Assembly: GCA_029862285.1 (NCBI GenBank)
Contig: JAOTXR010000012.1
Location: 1-14,426, forward strand
From: Gammaproteobacteria bacterium
Lineage (GTDB): Bacteria; Pseudomonadota; Gammaproteobacteria; Steroidobacterales; JABDKV01
Direction: 5' to 3'
DNA length: 14,426 nt
Shown here: positions 1 to 6,982 of the stretch, in pieces
How positions within the stretch are numbered: position 1 is the stretch's first letter
How the letters are laid out: the number at the start of each line of letters is the position of its first letter
The notes under the pieces: model-generated
Seen by the model: only the letters and a program-made list of their open reading frames with translations
What the model was told of the DNA's origin: nothing
Databases searched by the model: none
Position numbers and translations under genes: made by a program

Positions 1-34
1 GCCCGGCCACAAAGCCAATATGAGATTTACGCAT
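1..34 (-). CDS. Start of a minus-strand gene cut by the window edge, probably DUF1329 family
   Basis: Reading the minus strand, an ATG at 34-32 opens a frame with no stop up to the window edge (begins MRKSHIGFVAG). A good Shine-Dalgarno sequence, GGAGAG at 48-43, lies 8 bases upstream. The gap to the stop of the DUF1302 gene is only 23 bases, so the two are almost certainly co-transcribed. In many proteobacteria a DUF1302 gene is directly followed by a DUF1329 periplasmic/outer-membrane gene, and the start of a basic-then-hydrophobic signal peptide would fit. Only eleven residues are visible, so the family is inferred from gene order, not from the protein. Confidence 0.5.
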   Translation of the reverse strand, partial: MRKSHIGFVAG

Positions 35-57
35 CAGAGTTGCTCTCCAAAAGTGTG

Positions 58-2118
58 TCAGAACGTAAATTTCAGGCTCGCGCCAATGAAATCACGGTCA
101 TGTATCTCGTTTTGACGGCCTGCCCCATGGAAAGTTGTAAAACTTGTGTCAAATTCCCATTTATTCTGATAATTGAAATTCACCCCGAGAGTCAGTGCCT
201 TACGGCCTTCGATGAAGGCCCCGCCCGGCCCAGGGGTGATTCCGCGTACATCGTGCTGCCAGGAAGCCCGGGTTGCCATGTTGATCGGGCCAACCGCATT
301 GTTGAAATCCAGCCGCCCGGCCAGCCGGTAGCCGTATGAGTTCGGATCCGGAAAGTGATCCGCGGGTTCCATTGGCTTGCCCGCGTGAGCGAATTCGGCG
401 AGGTTGGGGTTGCCGCTGACCACCGTCGCCGGGCCATCGAAGCGCAGAACATTCTTGTTCGGCATGCGGTGCACGTGATTGAGCGCCGCTTCGAACAGCA
501 GGACGCCCTGGTCGGCTCCCATGACCGGGCCAAACAGCCGGGTCAAAGCGAAATCGGCCTGGGTATAGTCCATCCGCCTGAAGCCAACAACCTCGGTCAA
601 AGGCGGTGTATCGACATTAAACTGCGGACTGGTGGGAACGAATGAAAAACTGCCGAGTTGACCAAACTGCGCAAACGGATCCCGTAGCGGACTCAAACCG
701 GCGAACAGCAATTCCAGATCGTCGATCTGAAGTGGACGGTCTTTGTGGTGTGCAATTTCACCCTGCAACGCAAACTGGCCGACCGTAGTATTGAGACTGA
801 ACGCCATCATCTGGATGTCTTCCGGGTAGCTGGTGAAGTACTGAGCGGTTTGCCCCGCCGGCGTACCAAAGGCGTTGCCCTCAACCGACGGGGTGTTGGC
901 AAATGCATCTGTCGCATAGGCCGTCCCAACAACAGAAACGTTGCCACCGGTGATTGCCGCATCGGAAATACCTAATGCCGCATCCAGCGGAACCAGTGCA
1001 TTCGCCGCATCGACGCCGGCCTGCAAAGCACCATCGACATCGCCTGGATTCAAGGCCAGCCAGGTGCCTGCCGCAGTCGCAATATCCGCCGCGCCCCCGT
1101 CAGCACCGATTGCTGCGGCAACCTGCAGCCCGGCGAAAGAACCGGTACGTGCGCTGATCACCGGAAGCCGGCTGTGATACTTGAAGTAATAGAAACCAAA
1201 CTCGGTGCCATTATTGAAGTCCGGTGCAAATATGCGTAGTGCCGCCCCGTACTGATCGTCGTCTGCCGGTTCGCGCGTGGGACCACGTGGTATTGCATTG
1301 AACGCGCGTCGCGGGCTAAAAAACTCAGGATTCGGCGAGTCCGGTGTATCGGCAAAACCCAGGCGAACCCCCGTGCCGCCATCAGGGGCAAAATCGTTGG
1401 TCGAGAAAAAGGTACCGACCGCATCCGGTTCAGTGTCGTCCCAGTCATACTGGTAGACCAGCTCGATTTCGGTATTCGGCGTGAGACCCACTGAAAACCA
1501 CGCCAAATCCTGTGGCAACAGGCCCTCACGCAATTCTGCCCCCGGCACCCGCAGGGCCGAGACGTTGAAATGATTGATGACGTTAGCGCCGCCCTGGATA
1601 AATGTGCTCTCGCCCCAGTTAATGACCTGCTCGCCAATTCTGAATTCGGCCGGAAGCTTGCCCAATTCGAACTTATAAAAAAGAAAAGCATCGAGCACGT
1701 CTGAATCTGTTCCGGATCGTTTCAGGGATGCCTCACTCAACCGGGTTCGCGCGCGTCTGGTGTTTTCCAGCTCGAAATCGCGAAAACCGAAAGCACGGGT
1801 AAAGAGGCCGATGTTCCAGGGTGTATAGTTCAACTCGAACTCGGTCGTTATCTTCAGCGCCGTGCTGTAAATACCGCGATCGAAATTCAGGTCACCATCA
1901 TCACCGTTGACTGAAAATTTGGTGCCGCCATTGATCGTGCCGATCAGGTCCGGCGCTCTCTTTTCCATACGCCATCCGGCACCCAGGGACACTGTCGTAT
2001 CCCAGCTCCCGTATAAAGTTCCCTGCTCGTTCTCGAAGCTGACAGCAAATACAGCGGGTGCTGCCATCACCGCGCACACCGCAAAGGAGGTCAAGTAGAC
2101 CCGGAGATTCAATCGCAT
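58..2118 (-). CDS. DUF1302 family outer-membrane beta-barrel protein
   Basis: A 686-residue exported protein. The ATG at 2118 is chosen because GGGGAAAG lies just upstream; a GTG four codons earlier (2130) is open but has no ribosome site. Residues 1-25 are a signal peptide ending AVFA. The DUF1302 hallmark is clear near residues 160-230: a GEQVINWGES block (WGES at about 169-172), then an LRVPGAELREGLLPQ stretch and a YQYDW strand. Alternating amphipathic strands and a terminal phenylalanine (KFTF) fit an outer-membrane barrel. The family is often near 600 residues; the extra length is mostly an alanine- and glycine-rich insert at about 329-409. Family members are usually paired with DUF1329 and are often found near lipid, steroid or aromatic catabolism or RND-type export genes, but the substrate is unknown. 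The following minus-strand gene starts 23 bases downstream. The family call is firm; the function is not. Confidence 0.9.
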   Translation of the reverse strand: MRLNLRVYLTSFAVCAVMAAPAVFAVSFENEQGTLYGSWDTTVSLGAGWRMEKRAPDLIGTINGGTKFSVNGDDGDLNFDRGIYSTALKITTEFELNYTPWNIGLFTRAFGFRDFELENTRRARTRLSEASLKRSGTDSDVLDAFLFYKFELGKLPAEFRIGEQVINWGESTFIQGGANVINHFNVSALRVPGAELREGLLPQDLAWFSVGLTPNTEIELVYQYDWDDTEPDAVGTFFSTNDFAPDGGTGVRLGFADTPDSPNPEFFSPRRAFNAIPRGPTREPADDDQYGAALRIFAPDFNNGTEFGFYYFKYHSRLPVISARTGSFAGLQVAAAIGADGGAADIATAAGTWLALNPGDVDGALQAGVDAANALVPLDAALGISDAAITGGNVSVVGTAYATDAFANTPSVEGNAFGTPAGQTAQYFTSYPEDIQMMAFSLNTTVGQFALQGEIAHHKDRPLQIDDLELLFAGLSPLRDPFAQFGQLGSFSFVPTSPQFNVDTPPLTEVVGFRRMDYTQADFALTRLFGPVMGADQGVLLFEAALNHVHRMPNKNVLRFDGPATVVSGNPNLAEFAHAGKPMEPADHFPDPNSYGYRLAGRLDFNNAVGPINMATRASWQHDVRGITPGPGGAFIEGRKALTLGVNFNYQNKWEFDTSFTTFHGAGRQNEIHDRDFIGASLKFTF

Positions 2119-2198
2119 TGCTTTCCCCACTCTTATTTAATTGATTCTGCCCGTAGGCCGGCGAACACGCCACCGCCGCACCGCCCTGGTCACGGCTG

Positions 2199-2235
2199 AA
2201 AAATACACCGCGGCGCAGCAGACAACACGCTGCGC
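2199..2235 (-). terminator. Possible weak terminator downstream of plsB
   Basis: On the minus strand, GCGCAGC (2235-2229) and GCTGCGC (2219-2213) form a perfect 7-bp GC-rich stem with a 9-base loop. A run of five T residues follows at 2203-2199. The T run begins about nine bases after the stem rather than directly after it, so this is a poor match to an intrinsic terminator and could instead be a regulatory hairpin in the leader of the DUF1302 operon. Confidence 0.3.
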
Positions 2236-2258
2236 TGCAACACAGCGATTCTATCGTG

Positions 2259-2281
2259 TTATCAGGGACATCGGCTGATAA
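2259..2281. repeat. 7-bp inverted repeat TTATCAG-N9-CTGATAA directly after plsB
   Basis: TTATCAG at 2259-2265 and CTGATAA at 2275-2281 are exact reverse complements separated by nine bases, and the element ends against the plsB stop codon (2284-2282). It is AT-rich with no T-tract, so it does not look like a classical terminator. It could be an mRNA 3'-end hairpin or a binding site for a dimeric regulator of the DUF1302 operon. Confidence 0.35.
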
Positions 2282-4768
2282 TCAAACATGGATAACCTGC
2301 AGAATACTGTGGCGAATCTGCTCGCCCAGGACCAGATTCGCATCGTCTTCCACGCTGCGTATGCGGTCATCGAATGCCAGCAGGCCATCGGCATCGAGCC
2401 ACACCACGCCGGAGTCGCGCAGACGTTGGATAAAGTCCCTGAACAGCGGCTTGGCAAAGGACTCCGGCGCGTCGAACTGATAGAGCATGGACATGCGCTG
2501 CGCCATGAGCTGACAGAGGTTTTCCAGGTCTGGCTGGGTCATGTGGCCCGGACCGTGTTTGAGCAGCAGCGCGATTGTCATGTAGTAGCGTTCGAGCGTC
2601 TGCAGTGCACCATGCGCGAGCAGTGACAGCTGCACAGCCCTGGGGCTGTCGGCCGCCGGCCGCCGGCAGGACTCGCCATCGGCGTCCCATTCCAGCAACC
2701 CGTGATCGACCAATACCCCCAGGAACCGCCGCAGTACCTCGTCCAGACTGTCCACGGGCCAGTACAGGAATAATTCGGCACGGAGATACGGATAGACCGT
2801 TTTCGCCAGCCGGACAATCGTCTCCACGCGCATTTGCCGGTTGTTCAGGAAACAGCACGCAATCATCGAAGGCAGCGAAAACAAATGCATCACGTTGTTA
2901 CGGTTGTAAGTCAGCATGATCGCGTTAACGCCGTGCGCCGACAGCACATCTCCAAGCGCATGCTTGCGACGTCGGATCAGGTTCATGTCCAATGCATAAT
3001 CGATAATCGCGCGCCCGTCTGAGGCCGGAAACGTCACCCGATCCGAATAGGGGGCCTGGTGCAAAATAGACAGCAGCAAATCAAGATGCTCACGCAGCAC
3101 GTCCTCCAGCATGGCTTGCCGCGAAGCCGACAACAGCGGCAATGACAGCAGACTCACCGGCGGCACGGCTGCCGTCAGATTGATCTGACGCATAATTCGA
3201 TCGGCCAGATCATCCACCGCCGGCGCCAGCCAAGCCGGTTTCTCCGCAATTTGCTTTTCCTCGCGCCAGTCAGGATTGTGCACATCGAGCACTTCGTCCA
3301 GCGGCAACGGCTGGCCAAAATTGACATACACTTTGCCAAACTTGTGGCGCAACGCGCCTAACGACCGGATAAAGCCGAAGAAACTCTCCTTTTTTTTCGG
3401 GTTGCCACTCAATTCACCGATGTAGCTGCGGCCTTCGAGCAGTTTCTCATAGCAAAAGTAAACCGGAACGAACACGACCGCCCGATCAGGATCACGCAAA
3501 TAGCTGCGCACTGTCATTGCCAGTATCCCGGATTTGGGTAACAACAGGCGTCCGGTGCGGCTGCGGGTGCCTTCGATGAAATATTCGATCGGCACACCCT
3601 TGGACAGATTCAGCGAAAGATATTTCTGAAATACGGCTGTATACAGCTTGTTACCGCCAAAACTGCGTCTGAGAAAAAATGCGCCACCGCGACGCAGGAA
3701 GGGTCCGACAAACGGGATATTGAGGTTTATTCCGGCGGCAACATGCGGCGGTACCAACCCCGCGTTATAGAGTACGTAGGACAGCAGCAGATAGTCGAAA
3801 TGACTGCGATGGCAAGGCACATAGATAATTTCCTTGCCCTCGGCATCAGTTTTTACTGTGTCGATGTGATTGACTTCTATACCGTCATAAACCCGGTTCC
3901 ACAGCCAGCCGAGCAACCTGTCCATAAAGCGAATAAAGACATAGGAATAATCGGCGGCTATTTCGTCAACGAATTCTCCTGCTTTGAACGCAGCGGCTTC
4001 GTCACTGATACCCTGACGCGCAGCATGGCGCGCGATCGCGTGGCGCACCGAAGCAGATCCCAGTATCTGACCCCGGAGTATGCGCCGGTGCGACAGGTCC
4101 GGCCCGATAGTTGCGGCCCGCAGTCGCCGCATGTGAACCCGCAATACGCGTGACAACTTGCGGACTGTACGTTCATTATCCAGCCCGTCCGCAGTTGCCT
4201 CGTTGACGAAGTCACGCAAAGACACCGGCTGGCTAAACTGCACTAATGTCTGCCGACCATGGGCGAGAATGATCAGCATTTTGCGGATGCGCCCGGCCGG
4301 GGCCCATGATTCCGAGAACAGTAATTTCATCGGCGCTTTTTCTTTGTGCGGCGAACGGCCCCAGAAAACCGATACCGGGATAACCTGCGCATCCAGATCC
4401 GGATTTCGGCGGACCGCCTCGATCATTCGGGCCAAACGCGGCGATTGAATGGGTTCCAGACGTCGACGAAACCAGCCGCGTAATCTGCGCACAAAAACGA
4501 CGGAGCGGTACTCGTCATCAAAACCCTGCGGCGGATCTGCCGGTGGTGGCAGGTCCTGCCTGGCACAGACCTCCTCGACCACGAGTCGCGCAGACAAAGC
4601 GTTATTTGCCAACACATAAACGACCGGCACGCCGGGGGTGACACGCTCTGTGCCAACCTCGCCAGGCAGTACCTGGGTACGCACCCACAAAAACAGTAGC
4701 TTGCGGCCCAGCCAACGCATTGGCGGGCCCAGACCCAGCCAGTCTGAAAATAGTGACTCTGACCGCAC
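2282..4768 (-). CDS. plsB: Glycerol-3-phosphate 1-O-acyltransferase PlsB
   Basis: PlsB is an inner-membrane-associated enzyme that transfers an acyl chain from acyl-ACP or acyl-CoA to position 1 of sn-glycerol-3-phosphate, the committed first step of phospholipid synthesis. The 828-residue product aligns by eye along its length with E. coli PlsB (807 residues). Acyltransferase motif I is the HX4D block H320-R-S-H-F-D325; next come GAFFLRR, the substrate-binding EGTRSRTGR block starting at E399, and a VFVPVYFCYE strand near 435-445. The C-terminal helical region typical of PlsB (YNRNN, AELFLYWP, LERYYMTIALLL) is intact. The start is a GTG at 4768 with GGGGTGA about four bases upstream. The gene is divergent from glk across 104 bases and appears monocistronic. 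Nothing looks broken. Confidence 0.97.
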   Translation of the reverse strand: MRSESLFSDWLGLGPPMRWLGRKLLFLWVRTQVLPGEVGTERVTPGVPVVYVLANNALSARLVVEEVCARQDLPPPADPPQGFDDEYRSVVFVRRLRGWFRRRLEPIQSPRLARMIEAVRRNPDLDAQVIPVSVFWGRSPHKEKAPMKLLFSESWAPAGRIRKMLIILAHGRQTLVQFSQPVSLRDFVNEATADGLDNERTVRKLSRVLRVHMRRLRAATIGPDLSHRRILRGQILGSASVRHAIARHAARQGISDEAAAFKAGEFVDEIAADYSYVFIRFMDRLLGWLWNRVYDGIEVNHIDTVKTDAEGKEIIYVPCHRSHFDYLLLSYVLYNAGLVPPHVAAGINLNIPFVGPFLRRGGAFFLRRSFGGNKLYTAVFQKYLSLNLSKGVPIEYFIEGTRSRTGRLLLPKSGILAMTVRSYLRDPDRAVVFVPVYFCYEKLLEGRSYIGELSGNPKKKESFFGFIRSLGALRHKFGKVYVNFGQPLPLDEVLDVHNPDWREEKQIAEKPAWLAPAVDDLADRIMRQINLTAAVPPVSLLSLPLLSASRQAMLEDVLREHLDLLLSILHQAPYSDRVTFPASDGRAIIDYALDMNLIRRRKHALGDVLSAHGVNAIMLTYNRNNVMHLFSLPSMIACCFLNNRQMRVETIVRLAKTVYPYLRAELFLYWPVDSLDEVLRRFLGVLVDHGLLEWDADGESCRRPAADSPRAVQLSLLAHGALQTLERYYMTIALLLKHGPGHMTQPDLENLCQLMAQRMSMLYQFDAPESFAKPLFRDFIQRLRDSGVVWLDADGLLAFDDRIRSVEDDANLVLGEQIRHSILQVIHV

Positions 4769-4796
4769 GATTCACCCCATAACGCGCCGCGGCGGA

Positions 4797-4840
4797 TTGT
4801 ACCGGAAAACGCTGTACCGCCGGCCGGCGGCAGCTACAAT
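4797..4840 (+). promoter_or_regulatory. Candidate glk promoter with a palindromic spacer
   Basis: TACAAT at 4835-4840 is a five-of-six match to a sigma-70 -10 box and lies 32 bases before the glk start codon. Seventeen bases upstream is CTGTAC (4812-4817), a weak -35 match; a second, better-looking TTGTAC at 4797-4802 is too far away. Nearly the whole spacer is the perfect 14-bp palindrome CCGCCGGCCGGCGG (4817-4830), where a bound repressor would block polymerase. The promoter rests mainly on the -10 box; the operator role is inference. Confidence 0.35.
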
Positions 4841-4872
4841 CGCCTTTTTGCCCGGGCCCGGAAAGGACCAAC

Positions 4873-5820
4873 ATGAACCTTATTGCCGATGTAGGCGGCA
4901 CCAACACCCGCTGCGCGCTGGTCGATGACAAAGGCACGGCGGAACAAATCAGTGTTTTTGTCAATGCCGGTTATCGGACACTGGGCGCTGCGCTTGGAGA
5001 CTACCTTCGCAACCACTCTGCAAAGCCGACTGCCGCTGCCATCGCTGTCGCTGCACCCGTAACAGGTGATGAAGTGCGAATGACGAATCGCAACTGGCAC
5101 TTCGCTGCGTCCGAATTACGCACTGAACTTGACATGAATCGCATTGAGATCATCAACGATTTTACTGCCGTTGCATTGTCTTTACCGAAACTGGAAGGCA
5201 ATGACCTGTTTCATATCGGCGGCGGTGCGCCGCGTAGCGGCGCCGCGATGGCGGCATTGGGACCCGGTACCGGACTGGGTGTCTCGGGTTTGATTTCCGG
5301 CCGTACCGGCTGGACGCCAATCTCAGGCGAAGGGGGTCACGTCACTCTTGCTCCGGGTACGGAGCGGGAGGCGCAGGTAATCGACGCGCTGCGCGCGCGT
5401 TATGGCCATTGCTCCGCAGAACGTATTGTGTCCGGCCCTGGCCTGGTAACGCTCTATAACACGCTGCGGCGACTCGCCGATTATCCCGACGACAACCTGA
5501 GGCCCCGCGATGTATCGGCCCGCGCCATGGCCGGCGATCCGATCGCCCGGGAAACGCTCAATATGTTCTTCGCTTTGCTCGGTTCGGTCGCCGGTAACCT
5601 GGCACTCACACTGGGCGCCATGGGTGGCGTATTCATCGCCGGGGGTATCGCACCGGCATCGCTCGATGCGATGGTTGCATCGGATTTCCGCACCCGTTTC
5701 GAAGACAAGGGGCGCTACACCGATTACTTAAGCGCGATACCGACATCGGTGATCATACATCCGACGCCTGCGCTCCTGGGCCTGGCCTCAATAGTTCAAC
5801 GCGAACCGGCTGCAACCTGA
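4873..5820 (+). CDS. glk: Glucokinase (non-ROK, proteobacterial type)
   Basis: A cytoplasmic enzyme that phosphorylates glucose with ATP to glucose-6-phosphate. At 315 residues it is close to E. coli Glk (321). The N-terminal phosphate-binding loop DVGGTNTR is at 6-13. The catalytic aspartate is in IINDFTAV (N95-D96), the second phosphate loop is GPGTGLGVS at 130-138, the sugar-binding SGEGGH block is at 151-156, and SGPGL follows about 40 residues later. A GGAAAGGA ribosome site lies just before the ATG. It is the only complete plus-strand gene in the window. Its last 25 bases overlap the 3' end of the convergent hydrolase gene, leaving no room for a separate terminator. No sugar transporter or other glycolytic gene is adjacent, so it may serve general or glycogen/trehalose-derived glucose use. 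Confidence 0.95.
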   Translation: MNLIADVGGTNTRCALVDDKGTAEQISVFVNAGYRTLGAALGDYLRNHSAKPTAAAIAVAAPVTGDEVRMTNRNWHFAASELRTELDMNRIEIINDFTAVALSLPKLEGNDLFHIGGGAPRSGAAMAALGPGTGLGVSGLISGRTGWTPISGEGGHVTLAPGTEREAQVIDALRARYGHCSAERIVSGPGLVTLYNTLRRLADYPDDNLRPRDVSARAMAGDPIARETLNMFFALLGSVAGNLALTLGAMGGVFIAGGIAPASLDAMVASDFRTRFEDKGRYTDYLSAIPTSVIIHPTPALLGLASIVQREPAAT

Positions 5821-6749
5821 CCAGTGTGACGCGCCAGAAAATCCCGCTGCAGGCGCGCCATGTCGGCAGGTCGTTCGTTGACCGTCGCATGACCCAGCCG
5901 CTCAACCAGCACTGTCTCAACATCGGGGAGAAGATTTTCAAAAACTTCGACACTGGACACATCGAGGATACGATCGTTGGTGCCCCAGACCAATAATACC
6001 GGGATCTTGATGTTCGGCAGGTGTTCATCAACGGTCGGATGTCCCGGCCACAGGTCATTCCAGATCTTCTGGTGAAACGGTGCGCGCGACAGCGCGTAGC
6101 GGCGTATCGAGGGTCCCACCGGCCACATTAGCGGTGGCGGATCGAAAAAAACCAGGTCCATCAGGCGATCGAAGTCGTCCCGGGACGCAGCAATAAGCGG
6201 GTTCTCGCCACGGTCAAGCATCGCCTGAAACTCGCTTGGATTCGGCGGATAGACACCGGCTGGCGCAAAAAGGGTCAGCGTGTGCACGCGTTTGATATTT
6301 CGTGCCGTATATAAAGTCGCAATCATGCCACCGAGCGAAGTACCGACCATGTGCACCGGCTGGTCTGCCAACGCGAGTATCGCGGCCTCCACCAGGCTGA
6401 CCATGGATTCGACCGTATAGCTGCGCTGAGGGTCTCGACTGGAGCCGCCGTGTCCCGGCAAATCAAGTGCGATAATTCGGTAATTCTTGGGGATTTTTCT
6501 CAGGAATCGCAGCCAGGAATCTTTTTCCGACGCAAATCCGTGCAGCAACACGATCGTGGGGCCGGCAGCATCCCGCTCCAGATAAGAAATAGTGGCGCCC
6601 TGTGATTCGAACACTGCGACTTCGACACCGGACAAGCCGCGCAGCATCACCCGGCCGGAATCGACCAGGCTGTCACTGACCGCGCGACAACCACTCAGTA
6701 GCGCCACGGCCAGCACAGCCATGGCGCCGATACGGAATATCTTAGTCAC
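5796..6749 (-). CDS. Lipoprotein alpha/beta hydrolase (esterase/lipase-like)
   Basis: A 317-residue alpha/beta-fold hydrolase with a lipoprotein signal: a short basic start, a hydrophobic stretch and the lipobox L-S-G-C with Cys21 as the lipidated residue. The oxyanion-hole motif HGF is at 70-72, and LDLPGHGGS at about 96-103 is typical of the family. The nucleophile elbow is GTSLGG with Ser138. The likely acid is Asp259 in GTNDR and the catalytic histidine is His287 in LGHA, so the triad is complete. It resembles membrane-anchored Lip1-type esterases and monoacylglycerol lipases, but the substrate cannot be read from sequence. The start is GTG at 6749 with CCGGA six bases upstream. It is the last gene of the GTPase operon, 11 bases after the small lipoprotein, and its 3' end overlaps glk. 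A lipid anchor suggests it works on envelope lipids or on lipids taken up. Confidence 0.88.
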   Translation of the reverse strand: MTKIFRIGAMAVLAVALLSGCRAVSDSLVDSGRVMLRGLSGVEVAVFESQGATISYLERDAAGPTIVLLHGFASEKDSWLRFLRKIPKNYRIIALDLPGHGGSSRDPQRSYTVESMVSLVEAAILALADQPVHMVGTSLGGMIATLYTARNIKRVHTLTLFAPAGVYPPNPSEFQAMLDRGENPLIAASRDDFDRLMDLVFFDPPPLMWPVGPSIRRYALSRAPFHQKIWNDLWPGHPTVDEHLPNIKIPVLLVWGTNDRILDVSSVEVFENLLPDVETVLVERLGHATVNERPADMARLQRDFLARHTGQVAAGSR

Positions 6750-6760
6750 AACAAATCCGG

Positions 6761-6982
6761 CTAGTGCTGCGGATCCTCTTCGTCATCCTCAGGCTTGTAA
6801 TTCGGGTCGAGTTCTTTACCCATTTGCTCGGCACGATTCATCAGTGTCTCCTCGACCTCGCGCGCCTTGTCCATTGTTTTTATCTGGTCGTCCCACACCG
6901 TTTCCTCGACCTTTTTTGGTTCACAGGCTCCGATCAGGCCGATCGCTATACTGGCAAAAAGAAGGGGGCCTAAATGTCTCAT
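6761..6982 (-). CDS. Small hypothetical lipoprotein (73 residues)
   Basis: I do not recognise a named family. The protein has a 19-residue signal with the lipobox I-G-A-C, so Cys20 would be lipidated. The mature part is about 54 residues and strongly charged: a predicted single helix (about 27-57, motif W-D-D-Q-I-K then K-A-R-E-V-E-E) followed by an acidic, proline-containing tail rich in D and E. Its ATG shares four bases (ATGA, 6982-6979) with the stop of the upstream GTPase, so translation is probably coupled. That coupling and the following lipoprotein hydrolase suggest a small envelope partner or regulator of one of its neighbours. Residue 21 is glutamate, not aspartate, so inner-membrane retention is not indicated and outer-membrane sorting is possible. 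Confidence 0.8.
   Translation of the reverse strand: MRHLGPLLFASIAIGLIGACEPKKVEETVWDDQIKTMDKAREVEETLMNRAEQMGKELDPNYKPEDDEEDPQH

Larger units (their letters stand above)
2131..2281. other. Intergenic region between plsB and the DUF1302 gene, with two inverted repeats
   Basis: This 151-base gap follows plsB and precedes the DUF1302 gene, both on the minus strand, so it should hold the end of the plsB transcript and the promoter of the DUF1302 operon. Two perfect 7-bp inverted repeats are visible (listed separately). I could not identify a convincing -35/-10 pair on the minus strand. The gap codes for nothing recognisable. Confidence 0.5.
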
